64,000 nt of DNA from Pseudomicrostroma phylloplanum (taxonomy: Eukaryota; Basidiomycota; Exobasidiomycetes; Microstromatales): contig BCHS01000020.1 of NCBI GenBank assembly GCA_039545275.1, forward strand, positions 248,001-312,000, given 5' to 3'. Shown piece after piece: positions 50,272 through 61,233 of the stretch; the stretch's first letter is position 1, and every line of letters begins with the position of its first letter. The translations under genes and the position numbers were made by a program. Below the pieces are notes generated by a model, which ran no database searches, was not told the origin of the DNA, and was given only the letters and a program-made list of their open reading frames with translations.

Positions 50272-51970
50272 GGTCAGGATTGACCTGCGGGAGGGAGGCG
50301 GCGTCACCGAGAGTGGTAGGGACGGGACAGCTGAGAACGAGACAGGGGTCCGATACGGTAGAGATGGCCCTTTGATGCGGACGGAGGTGGGGGGATGTTC
50401 GCAAATGAGTTCACTGCTGCTGCGAAGGGGGGTTTCTTTTTCTTCCGGAGAATCCCACCAGATGATACACGGGCTACGAGAGGCTAGGGACAGCAATTCA
50501 ATAGCCGACTATCCAACACGAACAATCTTGGCCTGGCTGGCTGGCTTGCGGTGAGCGAGAAGATAGAGGCAGCAGGAGGATACTATAGAGGAGATGTGAG
50601 GCGATCAACGAGGACGAGCACGTCTGGAGGACTAGTGGACTATCTGGCAGCCGCTCATCGGCGAGCGCTTCGATGCAGCTGGAGGGTCAACTGAGAGGCA
50701 CTTCTACTGAATCTGAGCGAGCACGAGCCGGGGACAAGCAGACACACGAAGAGGGGAGCTCAACAACGACGAAGACCAGGCGTTCGCTTCAAGACTGGCA
50801 TGCAACACAATACACATTGCGGTAGCGACAGCGCTCGCTCGCTCGCATCGGATCTCAGCAAAGCCTTCACGGGAATCGCAAGCAGACACATCAATGAGTC
50901 ACTCCTGTCACTAGGCAAGAAAGGAGCAGGTCCACGCTCGATTGGACCTGGGTGCGATAGCTCGTCTGCAAGCGGTTGCAATCAGCGGAGCACGGTCGAG
51001 CTGGCTAGTCGAAGGGACGGTTCGTCTGGAAGTTGGTTGGCAATTTCCAGGTCTGGCTGCTGCTGCTGTGTCCGACTGGGGCAGCGAGATTCATAGCAGT
51101 CATCAAGTTGCAGCGGATCAAGAAAGCCGCGACAGGATCCTGGCTCGTGATGGCGCTGGCTATTCTATCCTTTCCCTTCATGGGTAGTAGTCAAGACCTT
51201 TGCTCCCTTGCTTCTCGACGGTCCTGGGCGACTCCTCTTACCTCTCCATTCAGAATGACCCTCACGCGGCTCTGGTGATCACCTATAGATTTCGGCTCCG
51301 GCTCAAGCTACAAATACAGATACAAGTTGTGCCCCGTCTTCGCAAGTTTCTTCTCCGGTCCTCTTCTCTCGCACCCTCTTCAACATCTCCCCCGCTCAAG
51401 CCCTCTTCCTGCTTCCTCTCCCTTCTCTTCCTTCCCTACCCATCTCCCCCTACACGCACTCGCACTCGTACACGCACGCTACACGACCCACAACTCACAA
51501 CTCACACTCCGCACTTCCCCTCTCACTCTTCATTCACCACTTTTCTCTTCTTTCTTTTCTCCTACCCTCTCTGTCCTGTCCTGTCTGGTTCCACCTGTCC
51601 TCGTCGTCTTAATCTCCAAGCTTGAAGCTCCCTGATCTACATGCCATGCCATTCGACGCGATACGATGCGATGCGATGCGATGTCAGACTGAAGAATGCG
51701 TGACGATGGGGTCTTGAAGCTACAGAGGTGGGCTAAGGGGAGGGGACTCATTCGAGATTCTCGCAAAGTCGACATCTGCCCCCTGGGACGGGTGGGAAGA
51801 GAGCCGCATCGCAATCGACTGCCGTGCCCTGTCGTGTGGTCTCGTGTCCTTCTTCTCGCGCTCACCGTGCATCGTGAAGCCTACCTTCTCACCTTCTTAT
51901 CGTACTCCTCCCCTCGTCGCCCCTCTGGCATCTTTGCACAACGCACTCCAGACTCGCACTCGTAGTCGCA
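50272..51970. other. Intergenic of about 1.7 kb, PP1 to TXNDC17-like gene
   Basis: No gene recognised. Pyrimidine-rich from about 51350 to 51620, and a short GATGC repeat around 51665-51681. Probably PP1 3' UTR and the next gene's promoter. Confidence 0.45.
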
Positions 51971-52599
51971 ATGCTCACCGTCCTCCCGCCCTCGTGCACG
52001 CTCACAGACGAGTCTCTGCAGGAGCTCCTTAGCAGCGGCAGCAGTGACACTGCAGGCAGTACTGCCTCTCCTTCGGAAGCGTGCTACCTCATCTTCTTCT
52101 CCAGCACCCTACCCGCACTACCCTCGAGGGACGGAGAAGAGGGACTTCCCTTGCGCGAATCCGATCTGGCCTCTCTCAAAGAAGGGTTGTGGTGTCCGGA
52201 CTGTCGAGCTGCGCTGCAGCCCGTGCTGAGCGTGTTTCAGCCTGGGGCGCTACCTCCCGCTACCGCTACCGCCGAAGAGGTAGAGGAGCCCCGCACTCGT
52301 GCTCTTCTGGTGCAGGTCTCGCGAGAGCAGTGGAAGGATCGCTCCGATGGGGGTCACTTCTATCGCAAGAGGTACGATGTGCAGAGCGTGCCTACTATTC
52401 TCAAGTGGCTTGGGGTGAGTTACCAGAGGAAGATGTGTACAGGTTGCAGAGCTGATCAGGTCCTTCTATCTCATGTCATGGTCTGCTGTGCTGTGATGTG
52501 CTGTGCTATCACGCTGCCGTACAGGGCAAAGAGGTCGGCAGGCTAGTGGACGACGAATGTGCGGATGTAGACAAAGTCCGAGCGCTGATACATGGCTGA
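51971..52599 (+). CDS. TXNDC17/TRP14-like thioredoxin-fold protein
   Basis: Two exons, 51971-52414 and 52525-52599, joined in phase 0 (LKWLG / GKEVGRLVDDEC), giving 172 aa. The active site is WCPDCR, the CPDC motif of the TXNDC17/DUF953 group, followed by ALLVQVSREQWKDRS, RYDVQSVPTILKWLGG and GRLVDDECAD. These cytosolic oxidoreductases reduce selected disulfides such as cystine or persulfides using thioredoxin reductase (family knowledge). The protein is longer than the human form (123 aa), with a serine-rich insert before the active site. Confidence 0.82.
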
Positions 52600-53093
52600 G
52601 GGACTCAGAGTGGTACGCTCTCACCCCACTCACGCGACAGACAGATCGCTACCCTCGTCTCGTCTCGTCTCGCCTGCCCGTCCCCGGTCCTCGTCGTGCG
52701 GATACAAATGTGCCGAAGTAGAGTGAGCCTAATTCATCGTATGTCTCACTCAGGAATGTCCTGTCCTGTCTGCCTGTCCATATCCCTGTGCTGCTTCTTC
52801 TCGCCAGCTTCGTCTTCTTCCTTTTGCCCTTTCACGGTCCAGCGAGATGCGGGGACGTGGGCGGAGTGTCAGTCTTCGCGGGGGGCGGCAAGCACTGCGA
52901 CGCGACGTCATGCGTCCCGAGGTTGGCTTTGGCGGCTGATGCTCCGGGTTCCGGGTGAAGCCAAGGTGGGTGAACGATGGCATGGGATACTGGCAAGTGA
53001 ATAGGAATAGAAGCTGACTTCCTTCCTTCTCTACAACTACAACCACTTCATTTGCATACTCACTCACTCAGCACCACCACACACACGCCCAAT
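52600..53093. other. Intergenic, TXNDC17-like to MAPEG gene
   Basis: 494 bp; no gene. CT- and AC-rich just upstream of the MAPEG ATG. Confidence 0.4.
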
Positions 53094-53781
53094 ATGTCCT
53101 TCCTCACCTCCTCAAGCGCCCCCAACCTCTCCCTCTACTCCCTCCCCGGAATGCTCCTCCTCGCCGCCTGCCCACACTGGTGGTCCATCCACCAATGTCT
53201 CACAAAGAAGATCAATGGAGGCTGGAAGAACGATAACCCTCGATTGTTCGTTGCACAACTGCAGTTCAAGAGTGCTAGTGGGAAGAAGTTGAGTGAGATG
53301 GAGAAGAAGGTACTTAGGGCTCAGGGAGGTGAGTGCAGGGAGGAGCCGTAGAGAGGGGGAGAGACACAGAGAGAGAGTCGCTCAGGGTGTGGTCTAGTAC
53401 TCACTCATGTATCATTCCTTCTGCTCCTTCTCCAACAGCGCAACAGAACGGCTTCGAGTGGTTCGGCTTCTGGGCAGCAGCCGTGGTGAGTAGTCACGTC
53501 CAGAACACTCCCTCCTCGCTCCTCGCCCAGTCTCACCTCTGCCCACCCCCCTTTTCCCGTTCTCTCCCCGCCTCCTGCAGCTCGCAGGCAATCTCGCCCG
53601 TCTCCCCTCCGACGAGCTCAACCGCATGGCCTTCCTCTTCCTCTTCTCTCGTGTCCTCTACAACTTCGCCTACATCTACCTCGAGGGATTCTGGCCATCC
53701 CTGGGTAGGACAGCCATTTTCCAGGTGGGGATCCTGGCGGGATTGAGGTTGATCTTCATGGCGGGGAACAAGCTGCAGTAG
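53094..53781 (+). CDS. MAPEG-family membrane protein
   Basis: Three exons, 53094-53328, 53439-53485 and 53581-53781, giving 160 aa; the middle exon is only 47 nt. Four membrane segments are expected: LPGMLLLAACPHWWS, FEWFGFWAAAVLAGNLA, MAFLFLFSRVLYNFAYIYL and FQVGILAGLRLIFMA. The RAQQNGFEWFGFWAAAV and FSRVLYNFAYIYL blocks match MAPEG proteins (membrane-associated eicosanoid and glutathione metabolism), usually ER glutathione transferases or peroxidases; the fungal subgroup has no set substrate. Confidence 0.78.
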
Positions 53782-53957
53782 ATGGGCGAAAAAGAGAGGA
53801 GAGGATAGATTGACAGGGAAGAGGGAGGAAAGGCCGCTAGGATGAGAAGAGGGAAGAATACCATCAAGGTACGAGCTCGTATGAATCGATAATACAATCT
53901 CATGTCTCTAGTCTATACAAAGAGCCTCCTGTAGACGGAGATGCTCTCACTCTCTCA

Positions 53958-55721
53958 TTAGACGGCGAGATCCACAATGACCGGCCTGTTTGGAGAAAGC
54001 AATCACAGAGTATGACATGGTCAGCTCTTCTGTCACAACCGGCATACGTGACCGTAGATTGAGACTCACTGGCTGACGATCTTGTATTCCACTGGACAGA
54101 ACATGGCAGAAGCATCAAAGCTCTGTTCAGTCATCTCTTCCTCTCTACCCCCTCTTCTCTCCTTGGACGCTGCACTGCTCTACACTCACACTTGCGCTCC
54201 CGAGCATACTTGTCCATGTCCACGTCCACCTGAGCCGCATTGACCAGCAATGTGCTCATCCAGTCAAAGGGCTTCTCACCAGGGCCAGGGACCTGCTGCT
54301 TGGGTTGAGATGCTTTGGGCGGGTGTGTCCACTGCTGAAGGTGCGTGCCTCTCGCCTCTGTCGTACCCAGTACAAGCAAAGTCACTACAGTATCAGCTCG
54401 ACCGATTCCATGGTCACCTCGTCCTTTGTCTGCTGCCCGGTGCCCGCTCTGACTCACCATGTATGTGTCCCACACCCCACACCCTCGGTCTGCACTCGCC
54501 CTCGACAGCCTTGCGCTCCAGCTCCTCGCAGCCGACGTGCGTGCGCCCATCGTGCAGCAAGTCCAGTCGACCGAGGCGGTGTGGAGGCGTGTGCGTGAGG
54601 AGAATGTCGACTTCTGAGGGCAGCGACGAATAAAGCGCTGCTCAATTGCGATCAAGATCGCCGCAGTTTAGTGGTACAGGACAGGAAGGGGAAAGGTCAG
54701 CAGGCAATGCAAGGACTTGAGGGTGTGAAGGACCTCACCTTTCGCTTCTTTGCCTCTCTTGTAGTTCCACGCCCAGCCTCCTGAGGAAGCGAAAACAGTT
54801 ACGACCGGTGAAAGACATCAGTACCCTTGCGCTTTCAGGGACCCGCGGTCGGCGACACGTCTGCCTCACCAAACTCGGGCGACCACTAGTGCGTGGGCAA
54901 GGCCAATTGCTCCTGTCAGCTCACGAAGCTGGCTCCTCTCAACATTCTCCCTCCTATACTCACCGGACTTCCCCAGATGCTCCACCTCTTCTTGGCTCCC
55001 TCCCTGAGTCCCTCGCGCTGCACTTCTACCTCGACCAGCTCGTCCTGCAGGTAGTACAACGCAGCGGCCTCGCCCTGCGCGGTTGTGTGGCTGCGAGCAC
55101 GACGCAGCACCTCTTTGGCTTCAGATGGAGTGGAGGGAGGGTAGCCAAAGGAAGCGTGCAGCTGTGTGCCTCTTGTCGAGTACCTGTGCAGAGCCAGTGG
55201 GACAGTAGGGGGTAGCTCAGCCTCGCAGCCTCCTCCTGCTCGCGCTTCGCCCGCGGGGGCCCACTGCTCACCACTTTCTCTTGTCGTCCTCGTCAAGTGC
55301 ATAGTCGTGATTGCCCGCAATGACGACCTTGATTGGGTGCGGGAGGGAGCAGAGCCAATCTACCTGCTCCTGCAGCTCCTGCGTGGAGCCAAGCCGTGTG
55401 AGGTCGCCAGAATGGAGGAGGATGTCCTGTCCGAGGGGAGCACAAGGGGCTCAAGCTCAGCTTCACCCGCTACTACTGCTAGCACTACGCTAAGACGTGT
55501 AAGAGCTTGGTACCCACCCCGTCTGGCACATCTTCCAACTGGTTGCTGTGCGTATCCGAGATCATCACCAGCCGCACGTGCCCGTCCGCGCTACTCAGCG
55601 GCGGGGGAGCTCGCGCTTCATACGTCGTCCAGTAGCGATCGTCGCCCGCTCCTTTGGAGGCGCTGGCGGTGCTGCTACTTGCTGTACTGCTTGCTACAGC
55701 TGGGATGGCTGAGGGAGACAT
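53958..55721 (-). CDS. Calcineurin-like metallophosphoesterase (MPPED type), nine exons
   Basis: Exons: 55721-55518, 55426-55272, 55183-54964, 54885-54870, 54780-54739, 54637-54458, 54357-54192, 54120-54070 and 53985-53958; total 353 aa with consistent phase. Metal-binding motifs in order: ISDTHSN, DILLHSGDLT, VIAGNHDYALD, DILLTHTPPHRLG and GVGHIHG. The MPPED1/2-like WGSPWSPEFGGWAWNY segment is formed only if a 16-nt microexon (54870-54885) is used. Members hydrolyse phosphodiesters in vitro and the fungal role is not known. The 60-residue insert after exon 3's start (EVLRRARSHTTAQGEAAALY) is unusual. Some splice choices (exon 7 donor GTGTGA, exon 8 acceptor) are the only ones that keep the frame but are not canonical-looking. 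Confidence 0.75.
54870..54885 (-). other. 16-nt microexon of the metallophosphoesterase gene
   Basis: Encodes WSPEF plus one base of Gly. It is flanked by AG on the 5' side and GTGAGG on the 3' side (minus strand). It supplies the residues that MPPED proteins have between WGSP and GW. Confidence 0.65.
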
Positions 55722-55976
55722 TGCTGTTCACTTGAGGAGCTGAGGAGGAGGAGGCGAGGAGCGGGGAAGGGTGAGGCAAGGCGGGGAAGCAAGCAACACA
55801 CAATCAGACGGAAGCGCGGGTGGAGGCGCGAGCTGGACCCTTACGGCCGCACGACTGACAGGTCAGGGACTACCGTACTTCATCGGTAGCGGCGATGCGC
55901 AGACAGACAAGGCAGGTGAGATGTACAGATGTGTTGATTGGTGGTGTTGCCGAGTGCTCTGCTCGCTTCCGCAACT

Positions 55977-58433
55977 TCAGAGCTTCCAGACCTCCTCCTC
56001 TTGCACACCACTGACCTCCCTTAACAGCCCACCCAGCCTGCCCTGCGTCACTCGACCTTCCCTCGTCATTCCTCTCCGCCCAGCCATGCTCTCCACCATG
56101 CCCTCTGTGCCAATGACGAGGATAGCTCGTCCTCGCTCGTCCCCACTGTCTTGTTCAGTGCTGGCAGAGCTGGTGGAAAGACCCTTCTGGAGGTCCGCAA
56201 GCTGGATGCGTCCCTGCAGCGTAGGCAAGCTGCCCACCTGTCCGCTCGCTCTTACGCCCAGTCGTCCCTTGATGCTCGACCAGACATCGCCGTTGCCAAA
56301 ACCTTCCTCGCTGAACAAGGTGACATCTAGATGATCTGGGTTCGATTGCTGCAGAGCCTGTAGTTCAGGCAGCAAGAGGAATGAGGAAGGGCGCGCAGAG
56401 GCGTAGAGGAGCTTGATGGTGGGGGAGGCAGCAGCTTGGAGGGTTGCATTCATCTCTGAGCCGGAAGCAGATGGACTTTTGAGGATGGACGAGATGAGCT
56501 GGTAAGCCGGAGCAATACCAGTGCCTCCTACAATCTACGATTGGGATCGACAAGACAGGTGGAAGAGAAGTCAGTAGTGCGTCCTCCTTTGGCGCGCCAA
56601 AACTTCCACCACGATCGCCTCACCTCGAAGCACCCACCAAGACAATCTCGCCCAGTCCAGTCTTTGCATCAGCCAGACTCTTCATCCACGTCTCGTCCCA
56701 GCTCTTGATCCAGCCCCTCACCTCCACACCTTCTCCAACAGTCAAGCCGTGCAGATATCGCCCCATCTCTCCATCCGCGTAACGCTTGACCAGAAGATCC
56801 AGCTTGCCTTCCGAGTCCGCTTGCACGGGAGACTGTAGCGGTGTGTACGAGCGCTCGATCTGGATGTGAGGCTGGGCAATGGATATTGAAGAGATGGAGA
56901 GGGGCCTCCGGCCGGACTCGCTGGCTCCTTCTCCCTCTGGGACAGAGGGGCCAATGCTCAAGCTGATCAACTTGTGTTGACCATCCCCAAGCTCCTCCAG
57001 ATTGGATGGACTGACAGCATACAGGCTCCGCAGGATAGGAAGCGTACTCCAGCCATCAGCCTTGATGGCGGACGCAGGAGCGCCAGAGGAGGAGCGAGTG
57101 TGATTGAGCTTGTCTGTAGTCAGCGTGGTGAACTCTCCTGGCAGGATCCAGATGACGGCTAGTCCGAGGGCGATGACGCCTCCGCCTACGATGTAGACGA
57201 ACTTGGGCACGTCCGGCCCCGCAGGAGCGGCAGCAGCTGCCTGAGGCGTTGTACGAGGCGGCAATGGTTGCGGAGTGGGAGGGACTGGACGAGGAGAAGG
57301 AGTCGGCCGGGAGGAGTGACTGCTGGGTGGTCTGACCGGACCAGTCGAGAAGCGCCGCACTCTTATGGTCCCCATCGGCAAGCTTGCGCCCAGTCCAGGT
57401 CGCATGGAGGCGAGGATGTTCGTTGCATCTCCTCGTCTTGACTTGCTTGGTCCCACTGCTGAGGTGGAGTAGCTGCGCCTGCCACCACTACTGTCTACCT
57501 CGGCAGCATTGTCCTGACGCCGTATCCTATCTCGACTTGCCTTCCACACATCATTGTCAGCTTCCCTGACCTCACTGATCTGCCCCGCTAGGTGAGAGCC
57601 TCCCTGCGCCTCATCGCTATTGGCGTCTCGGGGACGGGTGACGCTGATCGGAACCCGCCTGGCTCGCTGCTGTTGCGGAATGCCTTCGTCCTGGACTTGC
57701 GATGTCGGGACAGCGCTGGTTCGAGTACGAGGTCGAGGACGGGGGGCTACAGGCGCTGCTGCTGCCGTGTTTGCTGCTGTGGACGAGGAAGGTGAAGAGC
57801 CAAGGTCGTGGAGAGTCTGCTCAGCAGACGAGACAGCCCGATCAGCTGCTTCTGTTTGAGCTTGACCCTGATCGGGCGTTTCGCCCAAGCTTGGAGGGGA
57901 TGCCTGCTCGTTACGAGGGCCGGAAGGATTTTGTTGCTGCTGCTTTTGCTCCTGGAAAGAAGAAACAGCTTCTCCATACTCTTCCAGCCTCTTGACCTCG
58001 GCCGCTCGTCTGCTCTCCTCGTCTCGGATAGCGATAAGGCGGACATTCTCCTGTAGTCGAAGCATGCGCTGCTTGTCAGCTTCCAGTTCCTGTGTTGCAG
58101 CGGCGGAATGATAAGTGGGCGTACGTTAGCTCTCTGACCTTCTTCTCGAAATCCTTCGATTCTGCTGCTGCTGCTCACATCAAGCGGAGGCGGGTCCATC
58201 CTGGTATGCCTCAGCCACATCTTCCACTGTACTGCGACATTCTTCGTATCGTACTCGCTATAGTGATCCTTCTTGACCCTGTACTCGATGAGCCGCCGGG
58301 TGTGACGAGGGTCATCAGATCCGTGTAGCGAGGGGTATTCGTAGTAGCGGTTGCCCTCTAGATCGGTACCCGCCAGGTGGCGAGACTTGCCTACGCGGAA
58401 GAGGCGCGAGATGGGACGGAAGAGGAAAGACAT
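55977..58433 (-). CDS. Fusion of NDUFAF2-like assembly factor with Cyc2-like flavoprotein oxidoreductase
   Basis: Three exons, 58433-58179, 58089-56634 and 56527-55977, giving about 753 aa. Residues 1-110 are a mimitin/NDUFAF2 domain (HLAGTDLEGNRYYEYP, WKMWLRHTRMDPPPLDELEADK), a complex I assembly factor. A ~200-residue Q/S/P/R-rich linker follows. Residues from about 314 look like a second mitochondrial protein: MRPGLGASLPMGTIRVRRFS (presequence-like), a helix IVGGGVIALGLAVIWILP, an FAD-binding FR-type domain, and a nucleotide-binding half with VGGTGIAPAYQL. The arrangement resembles yeast Cyc2, an inner-membrane flavoprotein of cytochrome c maturation. No stop separates the halves. The last splice is uncertain: a weak donor GTGCTT at 56633 keeps frame and gives the motif exactly, while the canonical GTGAGG at 56623 would hit a stop. 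Confidence 0.7.
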
Positions 58434-58863
58434 CTTCCCGATACCCAATACTGCGAAGAGGTCTGATGATCACGGTATGACATCGAGGGGCAACGGTAGG
58501 AAGAAGTGAGTCGGGCGTGCAACACCATGCAGGGCAGAATCACTTCCGGGGCGGCTGACTCTCAACTCCACAATTTTTGTCAGCAGGCGTGCGTATCATC
58601 GGGCGAGGGGAAACTGTCTACCGCGAGGCCTTTTTGCATTGTAGCCAACATGAAGGATCTCGAGAAAGAGATTCGAGACTGGGTGGGAGACTCATCGCAA
58701 CTACATCACACAGCGTAAGGAGGGAATCTCAAAGCGTTTCTATTGGCGGGGGCGAGGGAGGGAAGTATCCCCGTATGCGCCGGTATCTAAGAGGTTTCGG
58801 GCCTAAGCTTTCGTACTACAATCCGTGCTGATCTTGGCAGCTTTGATTCGCACATCGCAACGT
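58434..58863. other. Intergenic, promoter of fusion gene and RpiB 3' region
   Basis: 430 bp; no gene or RNA recognised. Confidence 0.4.
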
Positions 58864-59724
58864 CTACTTCTTGCCGAACTCCTCCTCCTCGTAGGCACCA
58901 ATGCACTGAACCTTGGCGTTGGAGGCGCTGGAAGTGTCAAAGACGTGTCCCAGCCACTGCTTGGTCAGGTTCCTGGCAAGCTCGATGCCAATGACCCTCT
59001 GGCCGAAGCAGAGAACCTGGCAGTTGTTGGACAGGATGGAGCGCTCAACGGAGAAGGGGTCGTTGCAGGCCGCGGCTCGGATACCCTTGACCTTGTTGGC
59101 TGCAATGGCAACACCCAGACCGGTACCGCAGACGAACAGTCCTCGGTCGGCCTCGCCAGCTTGAATCTTGCGAGCGGCCTTGACAGCCAGATGAGGGTAG
59201 GCTAGTGTAAGGAATGTGTAGGGCAACGTGAAAGAGGCAAGCGAGTATGCAAGGTCAGCCAGATTCAGCGCCTTCACCCAGCGCCTCCTGTCATGAACGT
59301 TTCCCTCCTTACAGGACCTACTCACCAGTCTTGTCGGTCTTGTCATTGACACCAACGTCCTCAACGGAGGTTACTCGTGGGTCCTTCTTCATGTCCTCAA
59401 TGAGGATGTTCTTGTAGTCGACGCCAGCCTCTGACAGGGTGCAGAAGGTGAGCGGTTCAAAGGGAGCAGGCGAAGGAGCAAGACATGGATAGGAATGGAG
59501 GCAAGGAGGTGAAGAGCAGGACGAAGCGGTTGAGTGAACGTCGAGGGTGGTCGCAGCAAGAGGGAAAGATTCTCGACATCAGTACAATATTCGAGTAGAC
59601 GACCACGGCTGGCGCATACATCCACGATGGGCTTCTTGAGTGGCACAGGCCAGGCCAGACGATTGCGCCATGCACAGTACTCACCATCGCAGGCAACAAC
59701 GATACGCCACTGAGGAGAAGACAT
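58864..59724 (-). CDS. RpiB/LacAB-family sugar-phosphate isomerase
   Basis: Three exons, 59724-59685, 59430-59326 and 59201-58864, all phase 1, giving 160 aa. The protein begins MSSPQWRIVVACDGAGVDYK and contains the family core GLFVCGTGLGVAIAANKVKGIRAA, with the active-site Cys, then NDPFSVERSILSNNCQVLCFGQRVIG. RpiB interconverts ribose-5- and ribulose-5-phosphate; related LacA/B act on galactose-6-phosphate, and some fungal members use other aldose phosphates. In the first exon the usual catalytic Asp-His appears as DGAG, so the His is replaced; that may change substrate. It is not the main fungal ribose-phosphate isomerase type (RpiA). Confidence 0.82.
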
Positions 59725-61233
59725 TGTGAATATAGAGGTGAAGATTGCAGTTGTGAAGGGTCTAAGATGTGGTTGATAGCGCAAGTGAATGTTAGGAGGG
59801 GCTTCAATGATAGATTGACGTGGTGGTGGTAGCTTCGAGCAAGACCTTCGCGCGTGCCAAGTTGTCAAGTGGAGGGCAGGGATAGAGAAGGGCAGGGGGG
59901 GTTCGCGTCGGAACGGAGAAGGAGCAGGGCGACGTCTCGGCTCCGTTCCGGTATCTGCACGGGCTTTGCCTCTCACTCTGGATGGTCTCGTCGATGGTCT
60001 CGATCGACGGCTCGCTGAAGCATTTGCCGACGGCATATCCGTCTCACATACCTAGTCCGCAAGCATTTTCCGGCCCCACAAGAGCTTGTTGTGCGTTCAT
60101 TTTCTTCAGCATGCGGCCATAGCGCACGTGTGCGGCTATTTTTTCATTCTACGAGATCAAACACGCTACCAGCTGTTGTGTCCCGTTTTAGAGTGGGGGT
60201 CCCCAACGACAGAGCTTGCCGCGTTCTCCTGCTGGCAGACCTCGGCACGTGTCCAAATGCTCCTCGGTGTCATCGAAAGGGACCGAATCGGGCGGAATTG
60301 CTACCTATACACACCTTCGAAATGGCCCGCCAGACGAGCTCGGGCTGCGCCGATGGCAAGGGAGTAAAGCTTAGGCGCCACAAGCTTCGGCTGTGTGGGC
60401 AATTCTCTCCTTGCTGTTACGCTCGCGGAACAGCAACTAGAGCTACATCCGTGCCGGCGGGAAGAGATTTTAGCGGGCTATATATCGGGCCCTTTCGGCC
60501 ATGCAGCGCCTCTTCCTCGATCGAGCTGCGAATCCTTGGCATTTTCGTCCCAATTCTCGCACCTCGCGGACCCTGTGCCGATCACAAGCTGTGTTGGTGA
60601 CAGATCGGAAGCAACTCTTGAAATACCAAATGGCATGGGAACACCGGCCCCACCGGCACCTTTCGATGGGCAAAAGACGCGGGCCCAGACCATCAAGGAG
60701 CCGCTTTGCGCCCGAGTGACGGGTGATTCTTCTGCGACTGCTGCTGTCACGGGTCGCACCTCGGACGGACGCCCCCGCATCAGTGGCGTCCGGCCTCTGG
60801 AAGCTCCCGCCGGGCCTTCGGAACTTTCCCAAGGCCCTTGCGCTTCCATTGACGGACACATGCACCAAACCGTCGCTTCGATGGACCTGAGAAAGGCCCT
60901 GCAGCCCCCGGTGTGTCTGGATATAGCATATAGCCGGGTACTAAAGGGCCGGCTCGCTTAGCTCCGAATCTTGAAGTGAACAAAGTAAAGCAAATTCCTG
61001 TACGGCTCGTGGAGGCGCCGTGACACCCGGTCACGAGATTACCGGTCTTCTTACTCCCTCTACGCCCGATCAGAGGCGAGCGTGCCACCGCCGCCCGCCC
61101 ACCTTACAGCTCCCTCTACAACCCTTCTTCTTCTTCATCGTCGTCTTCATCTATAACGTCCGTCTTCTGTTGCACCTGTCCATAGCTTCACACACCGTGA
61201 TCAGCAAGTATCGCCAAGACCCTCCCGCGAGAC
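59725..61233. other. Divergent intergenic region of about 1.5 kb
   Basis: No gene recognised. It has AT-rich islands within GC-rich sequence, such as TATATAT words around 60478-60487 and ATATAGCATATAG around 60921-60933, each next to GGGCC/CGGG words. Confidence 0.4.

Noticed and set aside
56620..56633. Canonical GTGAGG donor at 56623 for the last intron of the NDUFAF2/Cyc2-like gene
   Set aside because: Joined to the available acceptors it either gives a stop codon at once or shifts the frame out of the nucleotide-binding domain; the weaker donor at 56633 gives the expected GGTGIAP motif.
60395..60961. 188-codon open frame in the divergent region near 60.5 kb
   Set aside because: Overlaps equally long open frames in other phases and on the other strand; no recognisable domain.
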